Source: Adlercreutzia hattorii (GTDB taxonomy: Bacteria > Actinomycetota > Coriobacteriia > Coriobacteriales > Eggerthellaceae). Taken from it: a stretch of DNA of 64,000 nucleotides. Under the pieces are notes generated by a model. It saw nothing but the letters and a program-made list of their open reading frames with translations. It was not told the DNA's origin and made no database searches. Where the stretch lies: the NCBI RefSeq assembly GCF_011405655.1, contig NZ_AP022829.1, positions 1,659,001 through 1,723,000 of the forward strand. The letters run 5' to 3'. The translations under genes and the position numbers were made by a program. Positions 1 through 8,470 of this stretch are shown here, piece after piece (the stretch's first letter is position 1; every line of letters starts with the position of its first letter).

Positions 1-40
1 GCTTTCCCGTTTAAGGCCGCCAGCGGTTCAAGGGATCGGA

Positions 41-1321
41 CTACTCGGTCGTCCAGTCCTTCTTGTAGCCGGCGGCGGCCTTGAAGATGTACAGGCCGAG
101 CAGCAGGATGACCACGAGCATGGCCAGCGCCACGATGAACTCGACAGTGAAGCCGAACGACGAGCCGAGCCACGCCCAGATCATAGCGGCGAAGGCGGCG
201 ATGAGGTTGAACACCGTGGAGACGCGGGAGTAGATGACCGAGTACTCGCGGGTGCCGAAGGACTGGCGGCAGATGACCGGCACGAGCACTACGGCGGTGG
301 CGTAGCAGCCGCCGAAGATGAAGGCGCCCACGTACATCACGTACTCGGAGAAGGTGCCGAACCAGCACAGCAGGATGCCCGCCACGCCAGCGGCGAAGGC
401 GAAGATGAGGGCGCCCTTGGCGTTCTTGTCGGCCGCCGCTCCCAGGACCACCTTGAAGATGGCCTGGCCCACCATCATGACCGAGGTCATGACGCCGCCG
501 ACGACGGCCACATCGAAGGCCACGTCGGTGAGCGACTTGGTGTAGGTGGGGAACTGCATGGCGATGAGGATGGCGATGTTGATGAGGCCGGCGAAGATGC
601 AGATGGCGTAGAACATCGGGGTCTTCATGACGAAACCGGCGGACAGGCCGGAGGGCTTGGCGGACACCTCAGCGCCCGAGGCCGCCTTCTGCATGGAGGC
701 GCCGTAGGGGGCCAGCCCGCAGTCCTCGGGCGAGTTGCGCACGCAGAACAGCGTGAAGGGCAGGCTCGTGACGAGCGCGATGACGCCCCAGATGAGGTAA
801 ATCGTGTGGAAGTCGACGCCCGAGGCGGTCAGCGCGGTGAACACGGCGGACCAGATGGCGCCGCCGATGCCGGTGAAGGCCATGCACAACCCGATGAAGA
901 AGCCGGCGCGCTCCACGAACCAGCGGTTGATGAGCGTGGGGATGGCCAGCCACAGGATGGTGATCTCGCCCAGGCCCAGCATGACGGCGGCCACGTAGAA
1001 CAGCACGATGGTGTTCGAGAAGCTCATCAGCAAAAAGGCGCAGCCCACGAGGGCGGCGGAGGCGGACAAAAGGATGCGGATGTCCATGGTCTGCAGCAGC
1101 TTGCCCGCAAACGGCGAGGCGATGGTCATGGTCAGGTACATAACGGTGACGTACATGGCGAACGCGGTGACCTCAACGCCCAGGCCCTCAGCCACGACCG
1201 GCTGGAACAGGCCCCAGGTGGAGAAGCATAGAGCCGAGCATCCGAACGTGATCATGATGCCCGTCAGAACGACGAGAAGGTGACGCACGGTCAGCTTCTC
1301 TTTGGTAGCGGTCCCACTCAA
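41..1321 (-). CDS. MFS transporter (OFA-like)
   Basis: This is a 426-residue major facilitator superfamily permease with about 12 hydrophobic segments spread over the whole length. A hydrophilic central loop near residues 195-225 separates the two six-helix halves. The start is TTG, because a strong GAGGAGG Shine-Dalgarno lies 6 bases upstream and no ATG fits. It would move an organic anion or a metabolite of the neighbouring CoA-dependent pathway across the cytoplasmic membrane, with the family suggesting proton symport or antiport. Substrate is not readable from the sequence. It is the leftmost member of the catabolic region, and its upstream region carries TGTCC motifs shared with the other catabolic genes. 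MFS membership is secure; the oxalate/formate-antiporter-like subfamily is a guess from the general look of the first half. Confidence 0.85.
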   Translation of the reverse strand: MSGTATKEKLTVRHLLVVLTGIMITFGCSALCFSTWGLFQPVVAEGLGVEVTAFAMYVTVMYLTMTIASPFAGKLLQTMDIRILLSASAALVGCAFLLMSFSNTIVLFYVAAVMLGLGEITILWLAIPTLINRWFVERAGFFIGLCMAFTGIGGAIWSAVFTALTASGVDFHTIYLIWGVIALVTSLPFTLFCVRNSPEDCGLAPYGASMQKAASGAEVSAKPSGLSAGFVMKTPMFYAICIFAGLINIAILIAMQFPTYTKSLTDVAFDVAVVGGVMTSVMMVGQAIFKVVLGAAADKNAKGALIFAFAAGVAGILLCWFGTFSEYVMYVGAFIFGGCYATAVVLVPVICRQSFGTREYSVIYSRVSTVFNLIAAFAAMIWAWLGSSFGFTVEFIVALAMLVVILLLGLYIFKAAAGYKKDWTTE

Positions 1322-1461
1322 GGTAAACCTCCTCTATCGATTTTTTCTACTCTTGCGCAAACGTCGAACCCCTGTTGGCGTGAGCCGTGGACGGCGATCT
1401 TTCGCCGCTATCGTATTTGTACCGTAGAACGATTCCCTTGAGGATGGTCAAAAAGGGATGC

Positions 1462-1510
1462 TTTGTCCCATATTCTTTGCAAAAATAGGACAGATTTAGT
1501 TAATTTGTCC
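1462..1510. promoter_or_regulatory. TGTCC motif cluster upstream of the MFS gene
   Basis: The AT-rich stretch between the MFS start and the insertion sequence (1322-1548) holds TTTGTCCCATAT at 1462-1473. It also holds a 23-bp near-palindrome at 1488-1510 whose arms are GGACAGATTTA and TTAATTTGTCC (9 of 11 arm positions pair). The same TGTCC element recurs before other catabolic genes in this window. An operator for a shared regulator is inferred; nothing else recognisable lies in this gap. Confidence 0.45.
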
Positions 1511-1548
1511 TAATATCGAAAGGATTTATGATTGATAGGTTTCACAAA

Positions 1549-2345
1549 TCATGAACCACCCCTCAAAGGGGTGGTTTGCTCTGGGCCTATAAGGCCGAGG
1601 GGGGCCGGCAGCGTCTAAAGGCGCTGCCTCTCACTTCGTTCAAGCCGTACCGCCCTTGTCTCTCGCGGGCCGCACAAAGCGGCCCTCGTACTACCGGGCA
1701 GCCCCTAAAGGGGCTCCCCTACTTCCTCTTGAACGGGTCCTCGTACTCCTTGACGCTCAACTTGTCCAGCGCGATGTCGTGGGCCTCCTGCTCCCTGATG
1801 TGCTTCGCTATCGTCGCCTCGTTCAGGCCGACGGTCGACACGTAGTAGCCCTCGGACCAGAAGTGCCTGTTGCCGAACTTGTACTTGAGGTTGGCGTGCT
1901 TGTCGAACATCATGAGCGCGCTCTTGCCCTTGAGGTAGCCCATGAAGCTGGACACGCTGATCTTGGGAGGTATGCTGACCAGCATGTGGACGTGGTCGGG
2001 CATCAGGTGCCCCTCGATTATCTCCACCCCCTTGTACCTGCACAGGTTGCGGAATATCTCGCCCAGCGAATCCCTGTATTGGCTGTATATCAGTTTGCGC
2101 CTATACTTCGGTGTGAACACGATGTGGTACTTGCACATCCACTTCGTGTGCGACAGGCTGTGTGCCTTGTTTGCCAAAACGGCCGCCTTTCCGGGCTGAT
2201 ACGACTTGAACACCCGTATCGTATCCCGACTGGCGGCGTTTTGACGCAAGGGCGGAGCCTTCGACGCGCACCCGCATAGCGGGTGGTTTTTTGCCCGCCG
2301 CGCTTCGCGCGCCGTGCAGGCTCACGAGCCTGAATAGAAGAAACT
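1549..2345 (-). mobile_element. IS200-type insertion sequence (IS200/IS605 family, tnpA only)
   Basis: A single-transposase element with no tnpB, as in the IS200 group. One end carries the hairpin AACCACCCCTCAAAGGGGTG at about 1553-1575, and the non-coding side next to it holds further hairpins with CTAAAGG-type loops (around 1610-1625 and 1700-1720). The other end holds a short AGGCT/AGCCT hairpin at about 2319-2332. Ends of this family are hairpins rather than inverted repeats, with no target duplication, so the boundaries given are approximate. It sits between the MFS gene and an acyl-CoA dehydrogenase gene, within the accessory region. Confidence 0.7.
1719..2177 (-). CDS. tnpA: IS200-type transposase TnpA (HUH/Y1 family)
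   Basis: A 152-residue single-strand DNA transposase that cuts and joins the element ends through one catalytic tyrosine. The HUH motif is seen as the HVH within PDHVHMLVSIPP, and the catalytic Tyr lies in the EGYYVSTVG segment. The typical N-terminus SLSHTKWMCKYHIVF is intact. The frame stays open up to 2249, but the family N-terminus MANKAHS maps to a TTG at 2177 and gives the usual 152 residues, so that start is preferred. No frameshift or missing motif is visible, so the enzyme is probably functional. The stop is followed by the structured end of the element. Confidence 0.9.
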   Translation of the reverse strand: MANKAHSLSHTKWMCKYHIVFTPKYRRKLIYSQYRDSLGEIFRNLCRYKGVEIIEGHLMPDHVHMLVSIPPKISVSSFMGYLKGKSALMMFDKHANLKYKFGNRHFWSEGYYVSTVGLNEATIAKHIREQEAHDIALDKLSVKEYEDPFKRK

Positions 2346-2402
2346 GGGAGTATTTCTCTCCCAGTTTCCCATGATCGTTCGTATTGAGAAGGTGCGGTAA
2401 GC

Positions 2403-3563
2403 TTAGAAGGAACGGTAGTGTTCAATTATCAAGGGCGCGGCGATGTAGACCATCACCTGATCCGTTCCCTCGGCGATCTGGTTGCCGCGGCAGTCCTCCC
2501 AGATGCGGCTCACGCGCGAGCCCTCGGTATAGCCGAGACCCCCCAGAATCTGCATGGCGTCCGAGGCCACCTGCACCGAGGCCTCCGGCACGTAGCGCTT
2601 CATGAGAGCCACGTCGAGCCGCTCGGTCTCGTCGGCGGCGTCGATGGACCAGGCCGCCCGGTACACCATCGAGCGCATGTTGCGCAGGCGCACTTCCATA
2701 TCGGTGAGAAGGGTCTCTATCTGCTGGAAGCGCCCCACCTGCACGCCGAAGGCCTTGCGCGAGCGCGCGTGGGCCACCGCGTCGTCCATGGCCGCCTGGG
2801 CCATGCCCAAACTGGAGGCGCACAAAAGCACGCGTCCGTATTCCAGCAGATGAAACAGCTGCTGGAACCCTCCCTCACTCGCATCGAGGCGCCACTCCGG
2901 CGACAGCTCCACATCGTCGAAGGAGATGAGCGCGAAGGGCAGCATGGACTGACCGATCTTGCTGATGGGCACGGCGTTGATGCCGGGCACGCTGCGGGGC
3001 ACGAGCCAGAAGGACAGCGACGGGTAGCGGCCCGTATCCCCCGCGTCCTTGTCGATGGCGGCCACCAATATATAGGGGGCGTACTCGCCGTTGTTCACAT
3101 AGGACTTGCGCCCGTTCAGAAGCAGTCGGCCGTCCACGGTCTGGCACGAGGTCTTCATGGCCATGGTGTCGGATCCGCCGTCGGGCTCGGAGATGGCCAG
3201 GGCGAACATGAGGCGGCCGTCGGCGCGATAGTCCTCGGCGATGGAGGCGGCCTCGGCGGCCCCGGCGAACCCGCTCATGATCTGCAGGTTGAACAAGTCG
3301 TTCTGGAACGGCAGCGTCGTGCCGGCGCAGCGGGAGAGCTCCTCCACGATGAGCACCTGCGAGAGCAGGCTGTGGGCCAGATCGGGCGCGATGTCCGGCT
3401 CGGCGGTCTCGTAGTACAGATCGACGAACTCCTTCATCACCGTATCGGGCAGGCCCTGGTCGCGGCACCACTTGGCCACGCGCTCCGGCGTGAAGGTGTC
3501 GGCCCCGAACGTGCGAAAGGCGCTGACGAGCTTCTTCTGCCCGTCGGTCAGCGTGAAGTCCAC
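2403..3563 (-). CDS. acyl-CoA dehydrogenase 1 (CaiA/FadE-like)
   Basis: A 386-residue FAD enzyme of the acyl-CoA dehydrogenase superfamily, which interconverts acyl-CoA and 2-enoyl-CoA with ETF as electron partner. The FAD/substrate motif ALAISEPDGGSD is at about residues 121-132, and the C-terminal motif around QIAEGTDQVM keeps a Glu (E365) at the classical catalytic-base position. It starts with GTG (3561-3563), preceded by AGAAGGGAG. It is divergent from the CaiB-like CoA-transferase gene, sharing a 270-bp control region, which suggests joint regulation and a common substrate. It resembles crotonobetainyl-CoA reductase in size and in its ending, but no carnitine-specific feature can be claimed. 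Substrate and direction (oxidation or enoyl-CoA reduction) are unknown. Confidence 0.85.
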   Translation of the reverse strand: MDFTLTDGQKKLVSAFRTFGADTFTPERVAKWCRDQGLPDTVMKEFVDLYYETAEPDIAPDLAHSLLSQVLIVEELSRCAGTTLPFQNDLFNLQIMSGFAGAAEAASIAEDYRADGRLMFALAISEPDGGSDTMAMKTSCQTVDGRLLLNGRKSYVNNGEYAPYILVAAIDKDAGDTGRYPSLSFWLVPRSVPGINAVPISKIGQSMLPFALISFDDVELSPEWRLDASEGGFQQLFHLLEYGRVLLCASSLGMAQAAMDDAVAHARSRKAFGVQVGRFQQIETLLTDMEVRLRNMRSMVYRAAWSIDAADETERLDVALMKRYVPEASVQVASDAMQILGGLGYTEGSRVSRIWEDCRGNQIAEGTDQVMVYIAAPLIIEHYRSF

Positions 3564-3833
3564 CTTATGGCTCCCTTCTCTTTACTATAGTGTGCATTCT
3601 ACACGATGACCCTAGCACACCACTCCTTTGATTTGTTGAAACAGAATACCTTTGTTGTCCTGTTTGCATAGGGATAACTTTTCCATCTAGTGGTATTTTC
3701 TACTCAATTTCGAGTCTGTTTTACACACATATTCTATTTTGTCCGTAGATAGGGGTTCTTTCCCCTGCGATGATAGGGGTGCAAACAAACGAACCGCCCG
3801 ACCAACCACTTGCATGAAAGGAGAGATGCTCCG
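3564..3833. promoter_or_regulatory. divergent control region, acyl-CoA dehydrogenase 1 / CaiB-like gene
   Basis: A 270-bp AT-rich intergenic region that must hold the promoters of both divergent genes. It carries TTGTTGTCCTGTTTGC at about 3652-3667 and TTTTGTCCGTAGATAGG at about 3737-3753, both related to the TGTCC motif seen elsewhere in the catabolic region. A clear -35/-10 pair could not be assigned. AAAGGAGAG before 3834 is the ribosome site of the CoA-transferase. Confidence 0.4.
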
Positions 3834-5144
3834 ATGACAGTCACCGAGAAGCTCAACGGTTACGGCCCGCTCGCCGGCATCAAGGTCGTCGAGATGTGCA
3901 CCTACGTGGCCGCCCCGGCCACCGTCCGCGTCCTGTCCGAGATGGGCGCCGAGGTCATCAAGATCGAGTCCTTCGCCGGCGATACCCAGCGCACCCAGGG
4001 CCCCGGCTTCGGCTGCGAGCTGACCGATACGGAAGATCCCACCATCGATTTGAACAACACCAACAAGAACTGGGTGTCGCTCAACCTGAAGGATCCCGAG
4101 GGCCTGGCCATCGCGAAGAAGATGATCGGCGAGGCCGACATCTTCATGAACAACATGCGCACCGCCGCCCTGAAGAAGCTCGGACTCGACTACGAGACCC
4201 TGCACGAGGAGTTCCCGGGGCTGATCTGGGGCCAGATGCGCGGCTACGGCGAGTTCGGCGAGTTCGCCCATGCCCCCGGCTACGATGCCGTGTGCTGGGC
4301 CGCCCGCGGCGGCGTGGCCGGTACCTTCCCCGAGAAGGACACCTCCCCCGCCATCCCCCCGCAGGCCTTCGGTGACTACAACACCGCCATCATGATGGCC
4401 GCCGGCCTTCTCGGCGCGCTCGTGAACAAGCTGCGCACCGGCCAAGGCGACAAGGTGGTCGTGAACCTGTACCACTCCGCCATCTGGGGCGGCTCCATCG
4501 GCCTTTGCGCCCAGCAGTTCGGCGCCGACTACCCGAAGTCCCGCACCGACGTGCCCAACCCCTTCAACAACACCTACAAGACCGCCGACGATAAGTGGCT
4601 CTACATCTGCCAGCCGCAGCACAACCGCTATTACAACGACATGATGAAAATCATCGGCCGCGACGACTTGGTGGACGATCCGCGCTACGCGACCATCGAG
4701 AACGTGAAGGCGAACCACCTGCAGCCGGAGCTCATCACCATCCTGGACGAGGGCTTCTCGAAGAAGGATCTGGAGGAGTGGCTGAAGATCCTGGCCGAGT
4801 GGGACGTGCCGAGTCAGAAGGTCTTCCGCTTCACCGACATCCTGAAGGACGACGAGGCCTACGTCAACGACGCCATCCGCAAGGTGAAGTACAACGCCTT
4901 CGGCGAGCATGCGCTGCCCACCACGCCCATCCGCTTCGGCGGCTACGGCGACCCGCCGATCATCCTCTCCAAGCCCATCGGCTACCACACCGCCGAGTAC
5001 CTGGAGCACTACGGCTACACGCCCGAGCAGATCGCCGAGCTGGAGGAGAAGGGCGCCGTGAAGTGCTACCACGGCGAGGAGGTGCCGGATGTGATCTTCA
5101 AGTCCGAGCGCCAGGAGAAGGGCGAGGCCCCCTGCAACTGGTAG
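3834..5144 (+). CDS. CaiB/BaiF-type CoA-transferase (class III)
   Basis: A 436-residue class III CoA-transferase, which moves CoA from a product or donor thioester to the free acid substrate through a mixed anhydride on a catalytic Asp. The CoA-binding N-terminal fold starts at LAGIKVVEMCTYVAAP (residues about 13-28). The likely catalytic Asp is D181 in AFGDYNTAIM, the position used by CaiB and formyl-CoA transferase. An in-frame TTG lies at 3810, but AAAGGAGAG is placed correctly for the ATG at 3834. It is transcribed away from acyl-CoA dehydrogenase 1 and ends at a strong terminator, so it is probably monocistronic. In this setting it would spare ATP after the ligases have primed the cycle. 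Family secure, substrate unknown (carnitine-like, bile-acid-like or aromatic acids are all possible). Confidence 0.9.
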   Translation: MTVTEKLNGYGPLAGIKVVEMCTYVAAPATVRVLSEMGAEVIKIESFAGDTQRTQGPGFGCELTDTEDPTIDLNNTNKNWVSLNLKDPEGLAIAKKMIGEADIFMNNMRTAALKKLGLDYETLHEEFPGLIWGQMRGYGEFGEFAHAPGYDAVCWAARGGVAGTFPEKDTSPAIPPQAFGDYNTAIMMAAGLLGALVNKLRTGQGDKVVVNLYHSAIWGGSIGLCAQQFGADYPKSRTDVPNPFNNTYKTADDKWLYICQPQHNRYYNDMMKIIGRDDLVDDPRYATIENVKANHLQPELITILDEGFSKKDLEEWLKILAEWDVPSQKVFRFTDILKDDEAYVNDAIRKVKYNAFGEHALPTTPIRFGGYGDPPIILSKPIGYHTAEYLEHYGYTPEQIAELEEKGAVKCYHGEEVPDVIFKSERQEKGEAPCNW

Positions 5145-5178
5145 GCCCACTCCCCCGCCAAACACGCTTCCTATCTCG

Positions 5179-5214
5179 AGAAGGAGCCCCTCACACGAGG
5201 GGCTCCTTCTTTCT
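5179..5214 (+). terminator. rho-independent terminator after the CaiB-like gene
   Basis: The stem AGAAGGAGCCCCT pairs with AGGGGCTCCTTCT around a CACACG-type loop and is followed by TTCT. It lies 35 bases after the stop codon of the CoA-transferase gene. Confidence 0.85.
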
Positions 5215-5250
5215 ATTCCCGCTCGGGGGAAGGAGGCTGTTATAGCGCGG

Positions 5251-7122
5251 CTAGGCCAGGGCGTACTTTGCGGCGTTGGTGCCGGCGTTGCGGCCGAAGG
5301 TCATGCAGTCGGCGATGGCGTTGCCGCCCAGGCGGTTCTCGCCGTGGATGCCGCCGGTGCACTCGCCTGCGGCGTACAAGCCGGGAATCGGCTCGCCGTC
5401 GGCGTTGCAGGCCTCGGATTCCACATTCACGCGGATGCCGCCCATGGTGTGGTGCACGGTGGGCACCTTGCGGCAGGCGTACCAGGGGCCCTCGGTCATG
5501 GCCGCATCGGCGGTGTTGTCGGCCACGAAGCCGAACTCGTCGGTGCCGCCTTCCACCACGGCGTTGTAGGCGTCGATGGAAGCCTGCAGGTTCGCGGCGT
5601 CCACGCCCATCTCGCCGGCCAGGGCCTCCACGGTATCGCCAGCGACGATGTGGCCCAGAGCCAGCATGTTGTTGATGGTGGCGCCGTTGGCGTCCGGCTC
5701 GTCGGGATCGGGGTAGCGCAGGGTGTTCACGACGATCCAGTAGGTGCCGTCGGGCTGGGCGAAGATGTTCTTGCACAGAACGTCGCGCTCGGCGCCCTCG
5801 TTCACGAAGCGCTTGCCGTCGGTGTTCACGAAGATACGGTTACGGCCGGAGGTGCGGATGTCCTCCATGAGACCCGTGCCCGGGGTGCCGCAGGGGTGCA
5901 GCTGGATGTCGGACAGGCAGATGAGCTCGGCGCCGGCGTTCTCAGCGAGCACCATGCCCTCGCCCTGGGCGCAGGGCTTAATGTTGGTGCAGCCGATGGA
6001 GTCGTCCAGCACGACTTCCTTCCACACGCCCGTGTTCACCTTCTGACGGTACTCCACGTTGCCGCCGAAGCCGCCGGTGGCGATGACCACGGCGCCGCAG
6101 TTCACGGTGACCTCCTGCTCGCCGGCATAAAGCGCCTTCACGCCCACGACCGCGCCGGCATCATCCAGAATGAGCTCTTTGGCCTGCATATCGTTGAGCA
6201 GCATGATGGCATCGGCGTTGTCGTCGATGAACTGCTGGAACGAGCGGATGTAGGTGTTGCCCGACGGCGTGGCCGGGTAATGGCTGCGCTGGCCGAGCGA
6301 TCCGGTGGCCGAACCGATCTCGTCCTTGAACTCGACGCCCAGGCTCTCGAGCCAGTGGACGGAATCCAGCGCGTTGTCCGTGAGGAAGTGCACGAGCTCG
6401 GGGTTGTTGGTGTTGTGACCGCCCTTCATGGTGGTCTCGTAGAAGGTGGGGATGGAGTCCTCGATGCCCTGGGGCTCCTGGCGCTCGGGGTCGACGGCGT
6501 TCAGCGCGCCCTCGGAGACGTTGGTGGAACCGCCGGTGATGCCGCACTTCTCAAGCACGATGACGCTCGCGCCGGCCTGCACGGCCGCGATGGCCGCCGC
6601 CAGGCCCGAGCCGCCGCCGCCCACGACGCACACGTCGGCGTCGTAGACCTCTTCCACCGCCGGCTTCTCGGGCGCCGGAGCCTCCGAGAGCACCTCGAAG
6701 GCCTGAGCCTGCTTCGCGCAGTCCTCAAGACCGGTCTGCAGGGAGAGCGAGGAGAGTGTCGCGCCGGTGACGGCATCGAGGTTGATGGTCTGGTTGTCGA
6801 TGGCCTGCTGCTGCAGGGCCTTGAGCGCATCGGCGCCGACGCCGAGAGATTCCTGGTTCGCCGACGTGTCGATGGCCGTGATGGCGTCATCGGAGAACGT
6901 AACGGTCATGGTGTAGGGGGCGTTATGGCCCGTCACCTCGGTCGTGTAGGTGCCCGCCTTCCACGGCGCGGAATCGGCCAGCTCCTCGGCGCGGGTATGG
7001 GGCGCGCAGCCGGCCAGACCGAAGCTGGCCAAGCCTCCCCAGATGCCGAGCACGGCCGCCCCTTTGCAGAAGGTACGACGGGAGATGCCATTCAGGGGAA
7101 CAGAATCGGATGTGCGGGTCAT
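5251..7122 (-). CDS. Tat-exported FMN/FAD reductase lipoprotein (fumarate/urocanate reductase-like)
   Basis: A 623-residue secreted flavoprotein. The N-terminus has a twin-arginine motif SRRTF (14-18), a hydrophobic stretch, and a lipobox LAGC ending at Cys39, so it is probably an exported lipoprotein. Residues about 53-140 form an FMN-binding domain with DAVTGATLS (116-124), the motif that ApbE flavinylates. From about residue 162 an FAD_binding_2 domain begins with VCVVGGGGSGLAAA, and it contains GKRFVNEGAERD, HHTMGGIRVN and GIHGENRLGGNA, typical of fumarate- and urocanate-reductase relatives. It would reduce an unsaturated carboxylate outside the membrane as a respiratory acceptor. No haem motif and no partner cytochrome are present nearby, so the electron donor is unknown. 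AAGGAGG precedes the ATG. A leftover FMN-reductase fragment lies upstream. Confidence 0.88.
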   Translation of the reverse strand: MTRTSDSVPLNGISRRTFCKGAAVLGIWGGLASFGLAGCAPHTRAEELADSAPWKAGTYTTEVTGHNAPYTMTVTFSDDAITAIDTSANQESLGVGADALKALQQQAIDNQTINLDAVTGATLSSLSLQTGLEDCAKQAQAFEVLSEAPAPEKPAVEEVYDADVCVVGGGGSGLAAAIAAVQAGASVIVLEKCGITGGSTNVSEGALNAVDPERQEPQGIEDSIPTFYETTMKGGHNTNNPELVHFLTDNALDSVHWLESLGVEFKDEIGSATGSLGQRSHYPATPSGNTYIRSFQQFIDDNADAIMLLNDMQAKELILDDAGAVVGVKALYAGEQEVTVNCGAVVIATGGFGGNVEYRQKVNTGVWKEVVLDDSIGCTNIKPCAQGEGMVLAENAGAELICLSDIQLHPCGTPGTGLMEDIRTSGRNRIFVNTDGKRFVNEGAERDVLCKNIFAQPDGTYWIVVNTLRYPDPDEPDANGATINNMLALGHIVAGDTVEALAGEMGVDAANLQASIDAYNAVVEGGTDEFGFVADNTADAAMTEGPWYACRKVPTVHHTMGGIRVNVESEACNADGEPIPGLYAAGECTGGIHGENRLGGNAIADCMTFGRNAGTNAAKYALA

Positions 7123-7439
7123 GATGAGCCTCCTTCTAACGCTTCGCGGATAGGAACCGGGAGTCGCTTGAAGGATCAGCCTGCCGAGCTATCGGACCGC
7201 CCAAGTGGCTCGAACGATTACCTGATAGCTAGACTTTAGCGCGCTAAATGGCAGTAACCGCCAGTCAACAGGCCCTTGTTGGCTTTGCGCGCGAACTATG
7301 TAGGAACTCTGAAACCCTGTCAGCAATTCGTCATATTGGATACCGATTTGTTTGCTTCTCAGTGCGGGGAAACCGCTACCGCAGGCGCGCGAGCGTCCCC
7401 TCTCCCCCGCAGTTGTTGAGGCCGGCCGTGGAAAGCGCG

Positions 7440-7506
7440 CTGCCTGCAGAAGCGCCGCCGCCCCCTTCCCGGCCCGATGGCTCCCATTGATTCCCAGCAC
7501 TTTCAT
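7440..7506 (-). pseudogene. remnant of a flavodoxin-fold NAD(P)H:FMN reductase
   Basis: A ribosome site GGAGAGGAG and an ATG at 7506 are followed by about 20 codons reading MKVLGINGSHRAGKGAAALL, the phosphate-binding start of NADPH-dependent FMN reductase (flavodoxin-like) proteins. After this the frame loses all similarity, although it stays open to 7189, and no other frame continues the family. It is read as a gene start whose body was deleted. The gap 7123-7439 otherwise holds only an inverted repeat AGCTATC/GATAGCT around 7187-7232 and the presumed promoter of the secreted reductase. Confidence 0.55.
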
Positions 7507-7529
7507 GGGTATTCTCCTCTCCAACGAAG

Positions 7530-7560
7530 GGAGCCCCGGCCTTGTGGGCTGCGGGGCTCC
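7530..7560 (-). terminator. hairpin terminator after the crotonase gene
   Basis: GGAGCCCCG and CGGGGCTCC form a 9-bp stem 32 bases downstream of the crotonase stop. The T-run on the minus strand is weak (CTTCGTT), so termination strength is uncertain. Confidence 0.6.
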
Positions 7561-7591
7561 AGATAGCAGGTTCGGTTTTGCCGACCCTCTC

Positions 7592-8470
7592 TTACATATT
7601 GTGGAAGGCGTACTTCTCCGGGTTCTCCTTCACGTCGGCACGGTTCTTCGGATTCATCTTCAGCGTGCCCATGATGCCGTCGTTGGTGTTGGAGGCCAGC
7701 ACCTGGTTACGGTTCTCCATCTTGATGCAGTTCTCGAAGCTGGTGCCGTCCAGCGAGCACTGCAGGGCCTCCTTGGTGAGGCGCAGACCGAAGGGCGCGG
7801 TCTCGCGGCACATCTCCTCGGCCATGGCCACGGCGGTCTCAAGCACGTCGTCGTCGGCCACCACGCGGTTGGCGAAACCCCACTCGTAGAGCTTCTGGGC
7901 ATCGAAGCGGGCCGGGTTCATGAGGATCTCGCAGGCACGGGCATAGCCGACGATCTTCGGGAGGAAGAAGGAGCCTCCCATGTCGGTGCCGGTGTAGCCG
8001 ATGGACAGGTAGCCGGCATTCATCTTGTAGGACTCGCCGAGCACGCGCATGTCGCAGGCGCAGGAGATGGACAGACCGCCACCCACGGCGAAGCCCTTCA
8101 GGGCGCCGATGATGGGCTGCTCGCAGCGGCGCATGTTGATGATCTGGTCGGAGCACATGCGCTGCATGATGTAGAAGTCGCGCTGGATGCGGCCCATGTC
8201 CTCGGGCGGATCGAGGGCGAGGTCGTTCAGGTTGAAGCCGGCGCAGAAGGAGCGGCCCTCGCCGGTCAGCACGATGACGCGGCAGTCCTTGTCCATGCGC
8301 ACCTTGATGAGGAAGTCGTTGAACTCGGCCATCTGGGCGTAGGACATGGCGTTCAGGTTGTCCGCGTCGTTGAAGGAGCAGATGTAGACCGGGCCGCGCT
8401 GCTCGATCTTCAGCTTCTCGTAGTCGTAGGTGAACTCGGGCAGATGGTAGGCCTCCTGGTAGACACTCAT
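7592..8470 (-). CDS. enoyl-CoA hydratase/isomerase family protein (CaiD-like crotonase)
   Basis: A 292-residue crotonase-fold enzyme acting on CoA thioesters, most likely hydrating or isomerising a 2-enoyl-CoA. The oxyanion-hole segments are visible as GRSFCAGFN (72-80) and GFAVGGGL (127-133). The region LSIGYTGTDMGGSFFLP has an Asp (D163) just before MGGS, where many family members carry their acidic catalytic residue. It is about 25-30 residues longer than typical 260-residue hydratases. AAAGGGG precedes the ATG. It is divergent from the first acid-CoA ligase over a 382-bp AT-rich region. With the ligases and CoA-transferase it makes a CaiBCD-like set, but carnitine specificity is not demonstrated. 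Confidence 0.88.
   Translation of the reverse strand: MSVYQEAYHLPEFTYDYEKLKIEQRGPVYICSFNDADNLNAMSYAQMAEFNDFLIKVRMDKDCRVIVLTGEGRSFCAGFNLNDLALDPPEDMGRIQRDFYIMQRMCSDQIINMRRCEQPIIGALKGFAVGGGLSISCACDMRVLGESYKMNAGYLSIGYTGTDMGGSFFLPKIVGYARACEILMNPARFDAQKLYEWGFANRVVADDDVLETAVAMAEEMCRETAPFGLRLTKEALQCSLDGTSFENCIKMENRNQVLASNTNDGIMGTLKMNPKNRADVKENPEKYAFHNM

Noticed and set aside
1656-2279. A protein gene on the plus strand over the insertion sequence
   Set aside because: It is antisense to an intact TnpA with all motifs and has no recognisable domain.
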